Made by a program: the position numbers and the translations under genes
In this document: one piece after another, positions 9,007 to 17,863 of the stretch
Numbering within the stretch: the first letter of the stretch is position 1
Layout: each line of letters starts with the position of its first letter
Assembly (NCBI RefSeq): GCF_005234135.1
Contig: NZ_CP039964.1
Coordinates: 1,741,001-1,805,000 of the forward strand
Reading direction: 5' to 3'
From: Pseudorhodobacter turbinis
Lineage (GTDB): Bacteria > Pseudomonadota > Alphaproteobacteria > Rhodobacterales > Rhodobacteraceae
Length of the DNA stretch: 64,000 bases
The notes under the pieces: model-generated
The model's input: only the letters and a program-made list of their open reading frames with translations
Told to the model about the DNA's origin: nothing
Database searches by the model: none

Positions 9007-11148
9007 TTAAAATGTAAAGCCATAGACGAGGCCAATCTCGCGGCCCTCTCCTTGTGTTGCCAGGACGCCGGGACCGTTTTCATAGGTGAAATAATCGGTG
9101 TCAAAGGCATTGGTCACATAGGCCGTCAACTTTGATTTCTCCCAAGCATAGCCAACGGAAAGATCCACGGTCGTATAGTTGTCAAGCTTGACGGGTTGTG
9201 CCACGCCACCTTCAAGCCGCGACAGGCTGCTGCCGGTGTATTGGATCGAACCGGTGCTGAACCAGCCGGTCGCCTCTCCGGCGTAATAACCCAAAGAGAT
9301 CGACGCTTCGGGCGCGCCGGGGAAGGATTGCCCCGAATAGTCGATGCCATTGGCCTCAAAGCTTTTGAACTCGGTGTGCAGCAAGCCGACGGACCCATAA
9401 AGGTCCACGATGTCGGTCGCGGCATAGCTCAGCTCCAGCTCGGCACCGTAGGATTTGGATTTGCCCGCATTGGTGATGTAGTTGTTGGGGTAAGAACCCA
9501 CCTCAACCTGCTGGGAATCCCAGTCCTGATAGAACACGCTTGCTGCAAAGCCGAGTTTGTCATCAAGCCCCCGCCCACGGTAGGACAGTTCCAGATTTTT
9601 TGCTTTTTCCGCGTCATACTCAAATGCAGCGCCCGTCGCTGCCAAGATGCCGGACCCACCGGGGCGGTAGCCTTCTTGATAAATCAGCGCGATCTTGTTG
9701 CTGTTGGCCAGCTCATATTCGATCCCGACCTTCGGCACGAAAACCGTATCGCTAAAGGAGGATTCACTGTTGCTGGTCGGAACGCCGTCCGTCACCAGCG
9801 AAGCTGTCTGGTCCTGATCAAAGTAATCCAGACGACCGCCGGCGATGACGGTCCAGCTTGGCGCGAACTCATAGGCAACCTCGCCAAATGCCGCGATGTT
9901 GAGCATGTCACCGGTATTCTCGGAATACTGATTTTCGGGCAGGTAGGTCGTAAAGCTGGGCAGGGTCGCATCGCGGAACGATGTCTGTTCTTCCTTGCCA
10001 ATATAGAAGCCCCCGACCCAACGCAGGCCCTCGGCCTCATAGTTCAGGCGGAATTCTTGTGTCAGCAGCTCTTGATCAAATTCACCGGCAACGGTCAGGA
10101 ATTCACCCGCCGTGCCTTCGTTGATGGAATAACGTTCGGTCAGCGATGAGGAGTAACCGGTTTGCGCGGTAAAGGTCAGGTTATCATTGACGTGATGGGT
10201 GACTTCGATACCGAAGTTATCCACCTTTGTGTTGCGCACATCCTGAAAACCCGGGAATTCCGGTATCAATGCGGTGTAGAAGTCGGGCAGGATATTGCCC
10301 CAGATGTCGCCGCGTTGCGCGCCATAACCCGTCGAGGCCGTTGACCAATAAGGGCCTGCAATATCATTCGGGGCCGGGTTGCCATATGAATGCGAATAGC
10401 TGAACAGAACGTCGGTTTGATCGGTTGCCTGCCACAAAAGCTTGCCGCGAAGGGTGTATTGTTCGTCCGAGGTGATATCGTCATAACGGTCAAAACGGGT
10501 ATAGGACGGATAGTTTAGGTCGTTGTCCTTGCTGTAATATTCACCGCTGATCCGGTAGGCAAGGTTGGGCGCAAGCGTATCCCCGAAGGCGAGGCCCACA
10601 GATTTCTTGTTGTCAGAGCCATAGCCCAGCTCAACCTTGCCGGAACGCGCAAACTCGGGGTCTTTGGTCCGCAGATGGATTGCACCTGCCAAGGCCGAAC
10701 GCCCGCTAAGGGTCGATTGCGGGCCGCGGAACACCTCGATCTGTTCAGCGTCGAAAACCCCGTTGATCCCGCGACGCGTGCCCTCAACGGTTTGCTGGAC
10801 CCCGTCGATATAATAGGCGGCCAGCGGTGTGCCCAGCCCCCCCGGTGTCTGACCCTCAGAGTTGATGCCGCGCAAAACAAAGCCGCTTTCGACAAAATCG
10901 CCGGCCTGAACGTTGGCCATGTGCCGAAAGGCGTCACGGTAATTGGAGATCGTCGGATCGGCTAGCTCGGCGGCGGTCACGATTGCAACGCTGCTGTTGG
11001 TTTTTTCGGCCTGGCCCGTTGTCCGGTCGCCATAAAGAACCAAGGTTCCCAGATCAAACGCCACATCTTGCGCCATTGCCGCGTTGATCGACAGAATGGA
11101 AACGCTTCCGGCAAGCGTGACAGAGTAAATAAGTCTGTTAAAAATCAT
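9007..11148 (-). CDS. TonB-dependent siderophore receptor
   Basis: 713 residues. An N-terminal signal peptide ends near AAMAQ (about residue 27), followed by a TonB-box-like stretch (GTLVLYGD). The plug domain contains the RGINSEG and VFRGPQSTLSGRSALAGA motifs typical of outer-membrane iron receptors, and a 22-stranded barrel is expected from the long C-terminal region, ending in phenylalanine (YGFTF) as barrel proteins do. ATG 11148 was chosen because it starts the signal peptide and has AGGA upstream; the open frame extends 22 codons further. It sits between the ABC importer and the reductase, all on the same strand. Confidence 0.93.
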   Translation of the reverse strand: MIFNRLIYSVTLAGSVSILSINAAMAQDVAFDLGTLVLYGDRTTGQAEKTNSSVAIVTAAELADPTISNYRDAFRHMANVQAGDFVESGFVLRGINSEGQTPGGLGTPLAAYYIDGVQQTVEGTRRGINGVFDAEQIEVFRGPQSTLSGRSALAGAIHLRTKDPEFARSGKVELGYGSDNKKSVGLAFGDTLAPNLAYRISGEYYSKDNDLNYPSYTRFDRYDDITSDEQYTLRGKLLWQATDQTDVLFSYSHSYGNPAPNDIAGPYWSTASTGYGAQRGDIWGNILPDFYTALIPEFPGFQDVRNTKVDNFGIEVTHHVNDNLTFTAQTGYSSSLTERYSINEGTAGEFLTVAGEFDQELLTQEFRLNYEAEGLRWVGGFYIGKEEQTSFRDATLPSFTTYLPENQYSENTGDMLNIAAFGEVAYEFAPSWTVIAGGRLDYFDQDQTASLVTDGVPTSNSESSFSDTVFVPKVGIEYELANSNKIALIYQEGYRPGGSGILAATGAAFEYDAEKAKNLELSYRGRGLDDKLGFAASVFYQDWDSQQVEVGSYPNNYITNAGKSKSYGAELELSYAATDIVDLYGSVGLLHTEFKSFEANGIDYSGQSFPGAPEASISLGYYAGEATGWFSTGSIQYTGSSLSRLEGGVAQPVKLDNYTTVDLSVGYAWEKSKLTAYVTNAFDTDYFTYENGPGVLATQGEGREIGLVYGFTF

Positions 11149-11281
11149 ATCGCGATCCTGAATATCTGGCACTGGTGATGTGGCTGGCTTCAGGCTGGCG
11201 ATTGACGGGCACAATACACGACAAATATAGTAAGGAAAGGGTAAACGCCCCGGAATCTAATGCTATGACAGGGTGTGACGC

Positions 11282-12097
11282 TTAGGCATCAGCGGGATCA
11301 CTCAGCGTCCGTTGAGGCAGGCAAAATGGCAACCCGCTATCGGGATCTTGGAAAACTTTGACCTCGATACCAAAGGCGCGGGCGATAACCTCTGGCGTAA
11401 TGATATCCTTTGCCGGGCCCTTGGCCATGACTTTCCCCGATTTCAGCATGATCAGATGATCGGCATATCGGGCCGCCTGATTTAAATCATGCAAGACGGC
11501 GACAACAGTCATGGCCCGCGCATCGACCAACCGCCGGATCAGGTTCATCAGATCGACCTGATGCGCGATATCAAGATAGGTTGTCGGTTCATCCAGCAAC
11601 AAGATAGGGGTCGCCTGTGCAAGGGTCATCGCAATCCAGGCGCGTTGCCGTTGCCCGCCCGACAGCACATCAAGCGGCCGGTCTTGCAACTTCTGCAAGG
11701 AGGTGAGCGCAAGCGCCTCGGCCACGGCTGCGTCATCATCCGCAGTCCAGCCACCAAACAAGGGCCGATGCGGATAGCGGCCCTGCCGGACCAGATCGAT
11801 CACACGCAAGCCGTCGGGGGCCATCGCCCCTTGGGCCAGCAGGCCAACGCGGCGCGCAAATTCCTTGGTGCTCATGCGGGTTATGGCCTGCGCGTCCAGC
11901 AAAACCGTCCCCGAAGCAACAGGTTGCAGCCGCGCAAGCGCCCGCAGGATGGTGGATTTACCCGATCCGTTCGGCCCCAAAAGCACGGTCAGCCGACCCG
12001 GCGCAATTTTCAAATCCAGATCCTCGACAATCCGGGTGGCCCCATAGTCCACCGCGACAGCTTTGGTCTGTAACTCATCGGTATTGGGCCTAATCAT
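11282..12097 (-). CDS. Iron-siderophore ABC transporter ATPase (FecE/FepC-like)
   Basis: 271 residues. Walker A GPNGSGKST at residues 41-49, signature LSGGQ at 145-149, Walker B ILLLDEP near 165-171, and the switch histidine in AVLHDLNQAARYAD, which is typical of the iron-siderophore/B12 class. It energises import by the two FecCD permeases encoded immediately upstream. ATG 12097 overlaps the end of the permease gene by 8 bases. A 133-base gap, with no clear hairpin, separates it from the receptor gene downstream. Confidence 0.95.
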   Translation of the reverse strand: MIRPNTDELQTKAVAVDYGATRIVEDLDLKIAPGRLTVLLGPNGSGKSTILRALARLQPVASGTVLLDAQAITRMSTKEFARRVGLLAQGAMAPDGLRVIDLVRQGRYPHRPLFGGWTADDDAAVAEALALTSLQKLQDRPLDVLSGGQRQRAWIAMTLAQATPILLLDEPTTYLDIAHQVDLMNLIRRLVDARAMTVVAVLHDLNQAARYADHLIMLKSGKVMAKGPAKDIITPEVIARAFGIEVKVFQDPDSGLPFCLPQRTLSDPADA

Positions 12098-13067
12098 GAC
12101 GCTTCTTCCACAAAATATAACCAAAGAACGGCGCCCCCAGAAGGGCCGTTGCCAACCCCACCGGCAACTGCCCCGGCGCAAAGACACGGCGCGCAAACAG
12201 ATCCGCCAGCACGACCATCACCGCGCCCGTCAATGCCGCCGCCGGGATCAGACGGGCGTGGCCGGCACCAACCACCCTGCGCGCAACATGAGGGGCAACA
12301 AGACCAACAAAGGCAATCGGGCCGGCCGCGGCCACAGCCACGCCCGCCAGCCCCGCAGCCGCAAAAACGGCGATCCCGCGCACCATATGGACCCGCTGGC
12401 CCAAGGCGCGGGCCGTGGTATCGCCCAAGGAAATAAGGTCAAGATCATGTTTCATCAGCCACAGAACCCCGACGGCAGGCAGCCCCCCGGCCAATAGCCA
12501 CAGCGATTTGACCCAGCGCGCATCGTTCAAGGACCCCGCCAACCAGACCATCGCGCGCTGTGCCTGCGCCACCGGCCCAAAGACAGAAAGAAACGAGGCC
12601 GCAGCCCCCGCCAGCGCCCCCAAACCGATACCGACCAAGATCAGCCGAAGGGTGTTTGTACCCGCCCGCCAGGCCAGCGCATAGATCGCTGCCGACATCG
12701 CCAAAGCGCCGCCGACAGCGAACAGCGGCAACAGGCTTTCGGGCAGATTGTCTGCTTGAACAATGACAATTGTAGCGGCCAGTGCTGCACCGGAATTGAT
12801 GCCCAGCAGGCCCGACTCGGCCAGCGGGTTTCGGATCAACGCTTGCGTGGCGGCACCGGCCACCGCCAATGCCGCGCCGACCAATGCGCCCAGAATTGCG
12901 CGCGGCAGCCGCAGCTCGATCACGATGAATCCGTTGGTTATGGGCGTGCTATCCGCGCCAACCAATGCCCCCAGAACCGAGAGTGCAGGGATGCGCTGAT
13001 CTCCGACAGAAAGGGACGCCATCAGGGATATAGCCAGTGCAAGTGTCAGCCAGATACTCGCCCTCAT
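12090..13067 (-). CDS. FecCD-family iron-siderophore permease (second subunit)
   Basis: 325 residues, about nine or ten membrane segments. Family sequences are visible: RLPRAILGALVGAALAVAG near the start, NPLAESGLLGINSGAA, and the ATPase-contact region GPIAFVGLVAPHVAR. FecCD proteins work as a pair, forming the inner-membrane channel for ferric-siderophore import. The ATG overlaps the stop of the other permease (ATGA, 13064-13067) and the 3' end overlaps the ATPase gene, so the four ABC genes form one tight operon. Confidence 0.94.
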   Translation of the reverse strand: MRASIWLTLALAISLMASLSVGDQRIPALSVLGALVGADSTPITNGFIVIELRLPRAILGALVGAALAVAGAATQALIRNPLAESGLLGINSGAALAATIVIVQADNLPESLLPLFAVGGALAMSAAIYALAWRAGTNTLRLILVGIGLGALAGAAASFLSVFGPVAQAQRAMVWLAGSLNDARWVKSLWLLAGGLPAVGVLWLMKHDLDLISLGDTTARALGQRVHMVRGIAVFAAAGLAGVAVAAAGPIAFVGLVAPHVARRVVGAGHARLIPAAALTGAVMVVLADLFARRVFAPGQLPVGLATALLGAPFFGYILWKKRHD

Positions 13068-14062
13068 GGCTTACCCGCCCTTTCACGGCGGGCCAGCCAG
13101 ATAAAGAAGGGCGCGCCGATGGCTGCCAGCGAGATGCCAACCGGCACATCCCGCGCGAAAATTGCCCGCGGGACCGTATCGGCCAATAACGTCAAGCCCG
13201 CCCCGACCACGCAGGCAAACGGCAGGATGCGTGCATAGTTGCTGCCTATACACATCCGCACCAAATGGGGCACCACAAGCCCGACAAAGCCGATAGGGCC
13301 GGCCAGCGCAACCGCGCTTCCGGCCAGTCCGACCACCAAAAGGGCTGAAATCGCCAGCCAAAGCGGCTGGTTCTGCCCCAAGCTGCCGGCCGTATCAGCC
13401 CCCAGCGCCAATACGTTGAACTGCTGCCGCAGCAAGATCGCGCCAGCAAGCGACAAACCCGCATAGGGGGCCAACAACAAGACGCTTTGCATATCGCGGC
13501 CCTTTAGGGAGCCGGCGGTCCAAAGGCGCACCTCGTCAAAGGTTTGCATATCGACGACCAGAATAGACATGGTCAACGCCCCCAAAAAGCTGGCAACAAC
13601 GACACCCGCCAAAACCAGCTTGACCGGCGTGGCACCCGCACGGCCCGCACCCCCCAAAAGATAAACAAGTGCCGCCGCACAGCCTGCACCAAAAAACGCG
13701 AACCAGACCAAACTGCCCGCATCACTGACCCCGCCCAGCGCGATGGCTAGAACGACAGCAAAACTGGCCCCGGCATTGACCCCCAACAGCCCCGGATCGG
13801 CCATGGGGTTGCCGGTGACGGCTTGCATGATTGTCCCCGCTGCGGCCAAAGCTGCGCCAACCACAATGGCGGCCAGCAACCTTGGCAGCCGGACCTCTTG
13901 CACGACAATCTCTACCCGCTGGTTTGCATCTGACCAAAGCGCGCGCCAGGCATCAGACAATGATATATCAGATGTGCCGACCGTCAGCCCCCAGACCAGC
14001 AAGGCCAGCAAACCCGCTGATAGCAACACCAGTCCCAAGCAGTCCCGGCGAATATCGGTCAA
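13064..14062 (-). CDS. FecCD-family iron-siderophore permease (first subunit)
   Basis: 332 residues with many hydrophobic segments. The family hallmarks RLPRLLAAIVVGAALAAAG, NPMADPGLLGVNAGAS and GPIGFVGLVVPHLVR are present, so this is the partner of the following permease. Its ATG overlaps the stop of the binding-protein gene (ATGA, 14059-14062) and its own stop overlaps the next permease. The overlaps suggest coupled translation at fixed ratio. Confidence 0.94.
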   Translation of the reverse strand: MTDIRRDCLGLVLLSAGLLALLVWGLTVGTSDISLSDAWRALWSDANQRVEIVVQEVRLPRLLAAIVVGAALAAAGTIMQAVTGNPMADPGLLGVNAGASFAVVLAIALGGVSDAGSLVWFAFFGAGCAAALVYLLGGAGRAGATPVKLVLAGVVVASFLGALTMSILVVDMQTFDEVRLWTAGSLKGRDMQSVLLLAPYAGLSLAGAILLRQQFNVLALGADTAGSLGQNQPLWLAISALLVVGLAGSAVALAGPIGFVGLVVPHLVRMCIGSNYARILPFACVVGAGLTLLADTVPRAIFARDVPVGISLAAIGAPFFIWLARRERAGKP

Positions 14063-14994
14063 GGTGCCCCCACCACATAGGCTTCAAGATCATCAAGCAC
14101 ACGATGGGCCGAGGCGATCCCGCTGAACTGCATCCATGTCCCGTGCGACACACGATGAACCTGACCGGACCGGACAGCAGGCAGCATTTTCCACAAGGGA
14201 TCACTCAGCACTTCGGCGTGCCGACCGTCCTGGTCAGAGGCATTGGTCCCCCCGACAATATAGAGCAAAATGTCGCCGTCCAGCTGCGCCAGTTCCTCAC
14301 GGTCGGGCCGCTTGAGGGCCAACGACGGATCATCCGTTGTCTCATAGGCGCTGCGCCGGACGCCCGCCTGTTTCATAATCTCAAAGGGCGCATATGTTTC
14401 GGGGGCATCAAGATAGACCTGAAAATCCCATGAGGTAATGCGCAGCACCGAAACGGTCGTATCTGGCATCCGCGCCTTGATATCCGCAATGCGCTGGTCA
14501 AGCGTATCAAGCGCGTCTGCTACCTCTTGTTCCTTGCCGCTCAAACTTGCCAGAAGGCGGTAGAATTCCCGCCAATCGGTCGAGGTGAAAAGCAAGGTAG
14601 GGGCCACGCGCGCGGCCATCGGGTAAATCCCCGAGGCAACCGACTCCGACCCGACGAAGCCGATAATCAAGTCTGGCTGTAGTGCCACGATGGTCTCAAG
14701 GCTGGGTTCGGTGACGAAACCGGTGCTGGTGATGTCATGCTCCACCGCCCGCTTGTGAAGGGCTTCATCGCTCATCATTTCAAGGGGGGCACCAACAACA
14801 GGCAACCCGACATCCAACCCGACGCCCAGCCCGAAGCTTGGGTCCAGAACAACCACGCGGGCAGGCGTTTCGGGAATGCACAGAGGGGCGTTAAAAACAT
14901 CACCACGGTCCAGCTCAATGCCTTCGCATGCAACAGCAGAACTGGCAAAAACGACCGACAGGACGGTTAGGATATATCCGGAAAGTTTCACCAT
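14059..14994 (-). CDS. Periplasmic iron-siderophore binding protein (FecB/BtuF class)
   Basis: 311 residues. A cleavable signal peptide (MVKLSGYILTVLSVV, cleavage near SSAVA-CEG) precedes a two-lobed class III binding protein with the typical opening ETPARVVVLDPS and the central LQPDLIIGF region. It should carry ferric siderophore from the outer-membrane receptor to the FecCD permeases. Starts at 15006 and 15063 are also in frame; ATG 14994 was chosen because it opens directly on the signal peptide and has GGGG upstream. A TTGACA hexamer lies at 15058-15063 on this strand but no convincing -10 partner was found. Confidence 0.9.
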   Translation of the reverse strand: MVKLSGYILTVLSVVFASSAVACEGIELDRGDVFNAPLCIPETPARVVVLDPSFGLGVGLDVGLPVVGAPLEMMSDEALHKRAVEHDITSTGFVTEPSLETIVALQPDLIIGFVGSESVASGIYPMAARVAPTLLFTSTDWREFYRLLASLSGKEQEVADALDTLDQRIADIKARMPDTTVSVLRITSWDFQVYLDAPETYAPFEIMKQAGVRRSAYETTDDPSLALKRPDREELAQLDGDILLYIVGGTNASDQDGRHAEVLSDPLWKMLPAVRSGQVHRVSHGTWMQFSGIASAHRVLDDLEAYVVGAP

Positions 14995-15176
14995 ATTCAG
15001 CCCCATTAAGACACATAATGGCTGAGAACCTAGCGGCTTCCTGGCTACGCAGCTTAATGTCAAATTAAAGCGGGGCAGTCAATTTCTTTGACGAGGTCGG
15101 CTTTTGGGGCCGGTCTTGATCCGGTAACCGCCCGCAATTTGCAGGCACCCAGCGCCTTCGTACCCTTACTAAATCA

Positions 15177-15207
15177 AAAGCCTGCCGCGATTTCCGCAGC
15201 AGGCTTT
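15177..15207 (-). terminator. Rho-independent terminator after secB
   Basis: A perfect 9-bp inverted repeat (AAAGCCTGC, 15177-15185, with GCAGGCTTT, 15199-15207) lies 48 bases beyond the secB stop. On the minus strand the right arm runs into a T-rich stretch (CTTTTGATTT), giving a classic terminator for the fxsA/secB side. Confidence 0.8.
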
Positions 15208-15254
15208 CTTGTCTGAATGTCCGCAAGGGGGGCACACCCCGCCCTTGTGAAAAA

Positions 15255-15758
15255 TCAGGAAACCGGTTTGTCGGTCTTTTGCTCTTCGGCGCGACGGGCA
15301 AGCTCTGCCCGGTACAGGGCCAGAAAATCCACGGTATCGATGTTGAGCGGCGGGAAACCACCATCGCGGGTCACATCGGAAATGATGCGGCGCACGTAGG
15401 GGAACAACATGCGCGGGCATTCGATCAGCAAGAACGGATGCATCTGATCTTCTGGCACGCCTTCAATGTGGAAAATACCGCCGTAATCCAGCTCCACAAC
15501 AAACAAAACCTCGTCGTTGGCTTTGTTCTTGGAAGTTACGCGAAATTTCGTAATCACCTCAAACTGGTTGTCCGTGCTGCGCTTGCGGGCATCAAGGCTA
15601 ACGGCGACTTGGGTGTCGGGCTGGACATCGCCACCCTGCATGCCACGTTGTGCCACAGCATTTTCAAAGGACAGGTCACGAACGAACTGGCCCAGAACTT
15701 GCATTTTTACTTGTGCTGCGGGTTGTGGCGCAGCTGCGGCACCATTTGCTTCAGTCAT
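15255..15758 (-). CDS. secB: Protein-export chaperone SecB
   Basis: 167 residues, usual length for the family. The core starts at QVLGQFVRDLSFENA and contains the conserved YGGIFHIEGVPEDQMHPFLLIECPRMLFPYVRRII region and FPPLNIDTVDFLALY. SecB is a homotetramer that holds preproteins unfolded and delivers them to SecA. The N-terminus is an alanine/proline-rich tail common in alphaproteobacteria. It follows fxsA on the same strand after a 54-base gap and is closed by a terminator hairpin. Confidence 0.97.
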   Translation of the reverse strand: MTEANGAAAAPQPAAQVKMQVLGQFVRDLSFENAVAQRGMQGGDVQPDTQVAVSLDARKRSTDNQFEVITKFRVTSKNKANDEVLFVVELDYGGIFHIEGVPEDQMHPFLLIECPRMLFPYVRRIISDVTRDGGFPPLNIDTVDFLALYRAELARRAEEQKTDKPVS

Positions 15759-15812
15759 TATATATCTCCCAAAAAATTATTAGCCGTGGTTTAGCAGGTG
15801 ATTGTCGTGGTC

Positions 15813-16295
15813 TCAATGCTCTGTCCAGCGGGAGGGGCGATTGTTTTTGGGATCATTCGGCTCATTATCGTCCGAGACATCAATATATTCGGCATCAATA
15901 ATATCGTTCCCGGGCGGGCGATGCGCGGTCGTGGCCCCTGCACCCACAACTGTCACGCGGGCGGCAATGGCAGTGATGATCATTTGCCGCAATTGCGGGA
16001 TCAGCAGCAAAAAGCCGACCGTATCGGTAAAAAACCCCGGTGTAAGCAATAATGCCCCCGCAAAAAGGATCATCGCGCCATGTGCCAGCGGTGACAAAGG
16101 GTCGCGCATTTGTGACATGGAGCTGCGCAATTCAGCCAGAACACGCAGCCCTTGTCTGCGCACCAAAACCGTCCCGATAATACCGGTTGCAAGAACAATC
16201 GCCAGCGTGGGCCAAAGCGTAAGCCAGCCCCCGACCTGAATAAAAAGGCCGATCTCAATCAAGGGAACGACAACAAACGCAAGCAGTAGCCACAT
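15813..16295 (-). CDS. fxsA: FxsA-family membrane protein
   Basis: 160 residues. The N-terminal half carries membrane segments with the FxsA pattern (PLIEIGLFIQVGGWL, GTVLVRRQG, GAMILFAGALLLTPGFFTDTVGFLLLIP). A polar tail rich in Asp and Asn follows. FxsA is an inner-membrane protein that, when overproduced in E. coli, relieves F-exclusion of phage T7; its normal job is not settled. It is divergent from the Tim44-like gene and lies just upstream of secB. Confidence 0.9.
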   Translation of the reverse strand: MWLLLAFVVVPLIEIGLFIQVGGWLTLWPTLAIVLATGIIGTVLVRRQGLRVLAELRSSMSQMRDPLSPLAHGAMILFAGALLLTPGFFTDTVGFLLLIPQLRQMIITAIAARVTVVGAGATTAHRPPGNDIIDAEYIDVSDDNEPNDPKNNRPSRWTEH

Positions 16296-16446
16296 GATCG
16301 GGCCTCCTTTCCCGGATACCCGGTGATTTCTTTACAGTCGGGGCGGTAGACTTGGCGCACCCCACACCCTACATAAGTATAAAGAGGTGACTTACCAACA
16401 CCCCAAACCGCATCGGGCCATTTGCCCCGGCTTTCTGAGGACTGAC

Positions 16447-17106
16447 ATGAATTCTTCGCTAATCCAACTTCTCGTTCTTGCGGGAATTGCCGTTTTCCTG
16501 ATCCTGAAGCTGAAAAGCGTTCTGGGCACGCGTGAGGGGTTTGAAAAGCCGCCTTTGCCGTTGGACGACGACAAGCCAAGTGCCCGCAAAGGGTTTGAGG
16601 TTATCGAAGGCGGGCCGGACCGCGATATCGTTGACCATGTCGCCGATGGCTCTGACGCCGCCAACGCGCTTTACACGATGAAAAAAGCCGAGCCAAGCTT
16701 TTCGGTAGGGGAGTTTCTGGGCGGCGCGCGCGGCGCCTATGAGATGATCTTTATGGCGTTCGAGAAGGGTGAGATTGAAGAGATCAAACCGTTCCTGTCC
16801 CCCGATGTTTATGAAAGCTTTGCCGAAGCCGTCGCCGCCCGTGAGGCGCAAGGCCTAACGGTAGAGGCAAACTTTATCGGCATCCGGGAGCTTGCGGTTC
16901 AATCCGCAGAATTTGATACGACCAGCCGTGAGGGTGAGGTTTCCGTTCGCTTTGTGGCAGAGCTGTATTCGGTCGTGCGCAACAAGCTGGGTGAGATTGT
17001 CGAAGGCAGCCCGTCCGAGATCAAGCGCCAGCGCGATGTCTGGACCTTTGCGCGCCAGATGGGTGCTGATGATCCCAACTGGTTGCTGGTTGCCACCGGC
17101 GATTGA
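16447..17106 (+). CDS. Tim44/TimA-like domain membrane-anchored protein
   Basis: 219 residues. One N-terminal hydrophobic segment (residues 4-18) is followed by a charged linker and a C-terminal Tim44-like domain (from about residue 85, FLGGARGAYEMIFMAFEKGEIEEIKPFLSPDVYESF onward in sequence). Bacterial Tim44 relatives are related to the mitochondrial import-motor anchor; their role is not well defined. ATG 16447 was chosen over an upstream in-frame codon because GAGGAC sits just before it and it opens on the anchor. It is divergent from fxsA. Confidence 0.88.
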   Translation: MNSSLIQLLVLAGIAVFLILKLKSVLGTREGFEKPPLPLDDDKPSARKGFEVIEGGPDRDIVDHVADGSDAANALYTMKKAEPSFSVGEFLGGARGAYEMIFMAFEKGEIEEIKPFLSPDVYESFAEAVAAREAQGLTVEANFIGIRELAVQSAEFDTTSREGEVSVRFVAELYSVVRNKLGEIVEGSPSEIKRQRDVWTFARQMGADDPNWLLVATGD

Positions 17107-17254
17107 TGCGGCCTGCTTTTTCGCGGCGGGCGCTCTGCCTGTCTGCGCGTTAGGCTTGGGGTAGGCCATGGCGAAACTGTTGAAGTTTTCGGAACTGAAG
17201 GGCTGGGCGGCGGATAATCACCGTGCTGCCCCCGCCTTTGCGGAGGCAGGCTAA
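17106..17254 (+). pseudogene. Decayed remnant of a murein transglycosylase (mltA-like)
   Basis: The 149 bases between the Tim44-like gene and smr hold two disconnected pieces. An ATG overlapping the previous stop (17106) starts MRPAFSRRALCLSAR and stops, which looks like the first half of a signal peptide. In another frame, 17168-17254 encodes MAKLLKFSELKGWAADNHRA and a few more residues before a TAA that overlaps the smr start. FSELKGWAADNH resembles the first conserved stretch of mature MltA proteins, and mltA sits between the Tim44-like gene and smr in many alphaproteobacteria. A large internal deletion plus frameshift would explain it. The assignment is inference from very short similarity. 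Confidence 0.55.
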
Positions 17255-17829
17255 TGTCGCGCCGCCGCCGTCCGCTTGGCCCAGAGGAGGAAGCCCTTTG
17301 GGATGCTGTTGCGCGAACGGCCAAACCGATGCATGCCCCTGTTGTCAAAAGAAAACCCAAGGATGCGCCGGCCCCGTTGCCACAGCCCGCCACGCAACCC
17401 GCGCCGGCTCATCGCATCGCACCGTTTCGTTTGGGTGAAAAGCCGGGTACACCAAAGCCCAATCCCGCACCCCCATCGGCCTTGCAAATGGATGCCAAGG
17501 CTTTTGGCAAGCTGACCCGTGGCAAGCTTGCGCCTGAATCGCGCATTGACCTTCACGGCATGACATTGGCCGAGGCGCACCCCGAATTGATCCGCTTTAT
17601 CCTGAATGCACATGGCAAAGGGTTGCGTCTGGTGCTGGTGATTACGGGCAAGGGCAAGCCGGGAATGGATACCAGCGTGATGCCGCGCCGGACCGGCATT
17701 TTGCGCCAACAACTGCCGCATTGGTTGCGCCAACAGCCGCTTGCATCGGCGATTTTGCAAGTGACCGAGGCGCATTTACGCCATGGCGGGCACGGCGCAT
17801 TTTACGTTTATTTGCGCCGGTCTCGTTAA
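17254..17829 (+). CDS. Smr-domain protein (putative endonuclease)
   Basis: 191 residues. A basic, proline-rich N-terminal third (to about residue 85) precedes a C-terminal Smr domain: IDLHGMTLAEAHPELIRFI near residues 95-113, the GKGKPG loop, and HGGHGAFYVYLRR at the end. Smr domains are related to MutS2 C-termini and have nicking or RNA-cleaving activity in several proteins. ATG 17254 shares a base with the stop of the upstream remnant. It converges on hslU across a hairpin. Confidence 0.9.
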   Translation: MSRRRRPLGPEEEALWDAVARTAKPMHAPVVKRKPKDAPAPLPQPATQPAPAHRIAPFRLGEKPGTPKPNPAPPSALQMDAKAFGKLTRGKLAPESRIDLHGMTLAEAHPELIRFILNAHGKGLRLVLVITGKGKPGMDTSVMPRRTGILRQQLPHWLRQQPLASAILQVTEAHLRHGGHGAFYVYLRRSR

Positions 17830-17834
17830 ATTAC

Positions 17835-17860
17835 GTCGGGGCGCGGTCCCGCACCCCGAC
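17835..17860. terminator. Bidirectional hairpin between smr and hslU
   Basis: GTCGGGG (17835-17841) pairs with CCCCGAC (17854-17860), and an inner GCGG/CCGC extends the stem after one mismatch. It lies between two converging genes, so it can end both messages. The T-tracts on either side are short (TAATTT on the minus side), hence moderate confidence. Confidence 0.6.
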
Positions 17861-17863
17861 TGA

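Noticed and set aside
11149..11281. Fur/Irr/RirA iron box upstream of the receptor
   Set aside because: I searched by eye and saw no convincing match to any of these consensus sequences, though iron regulation is likely.
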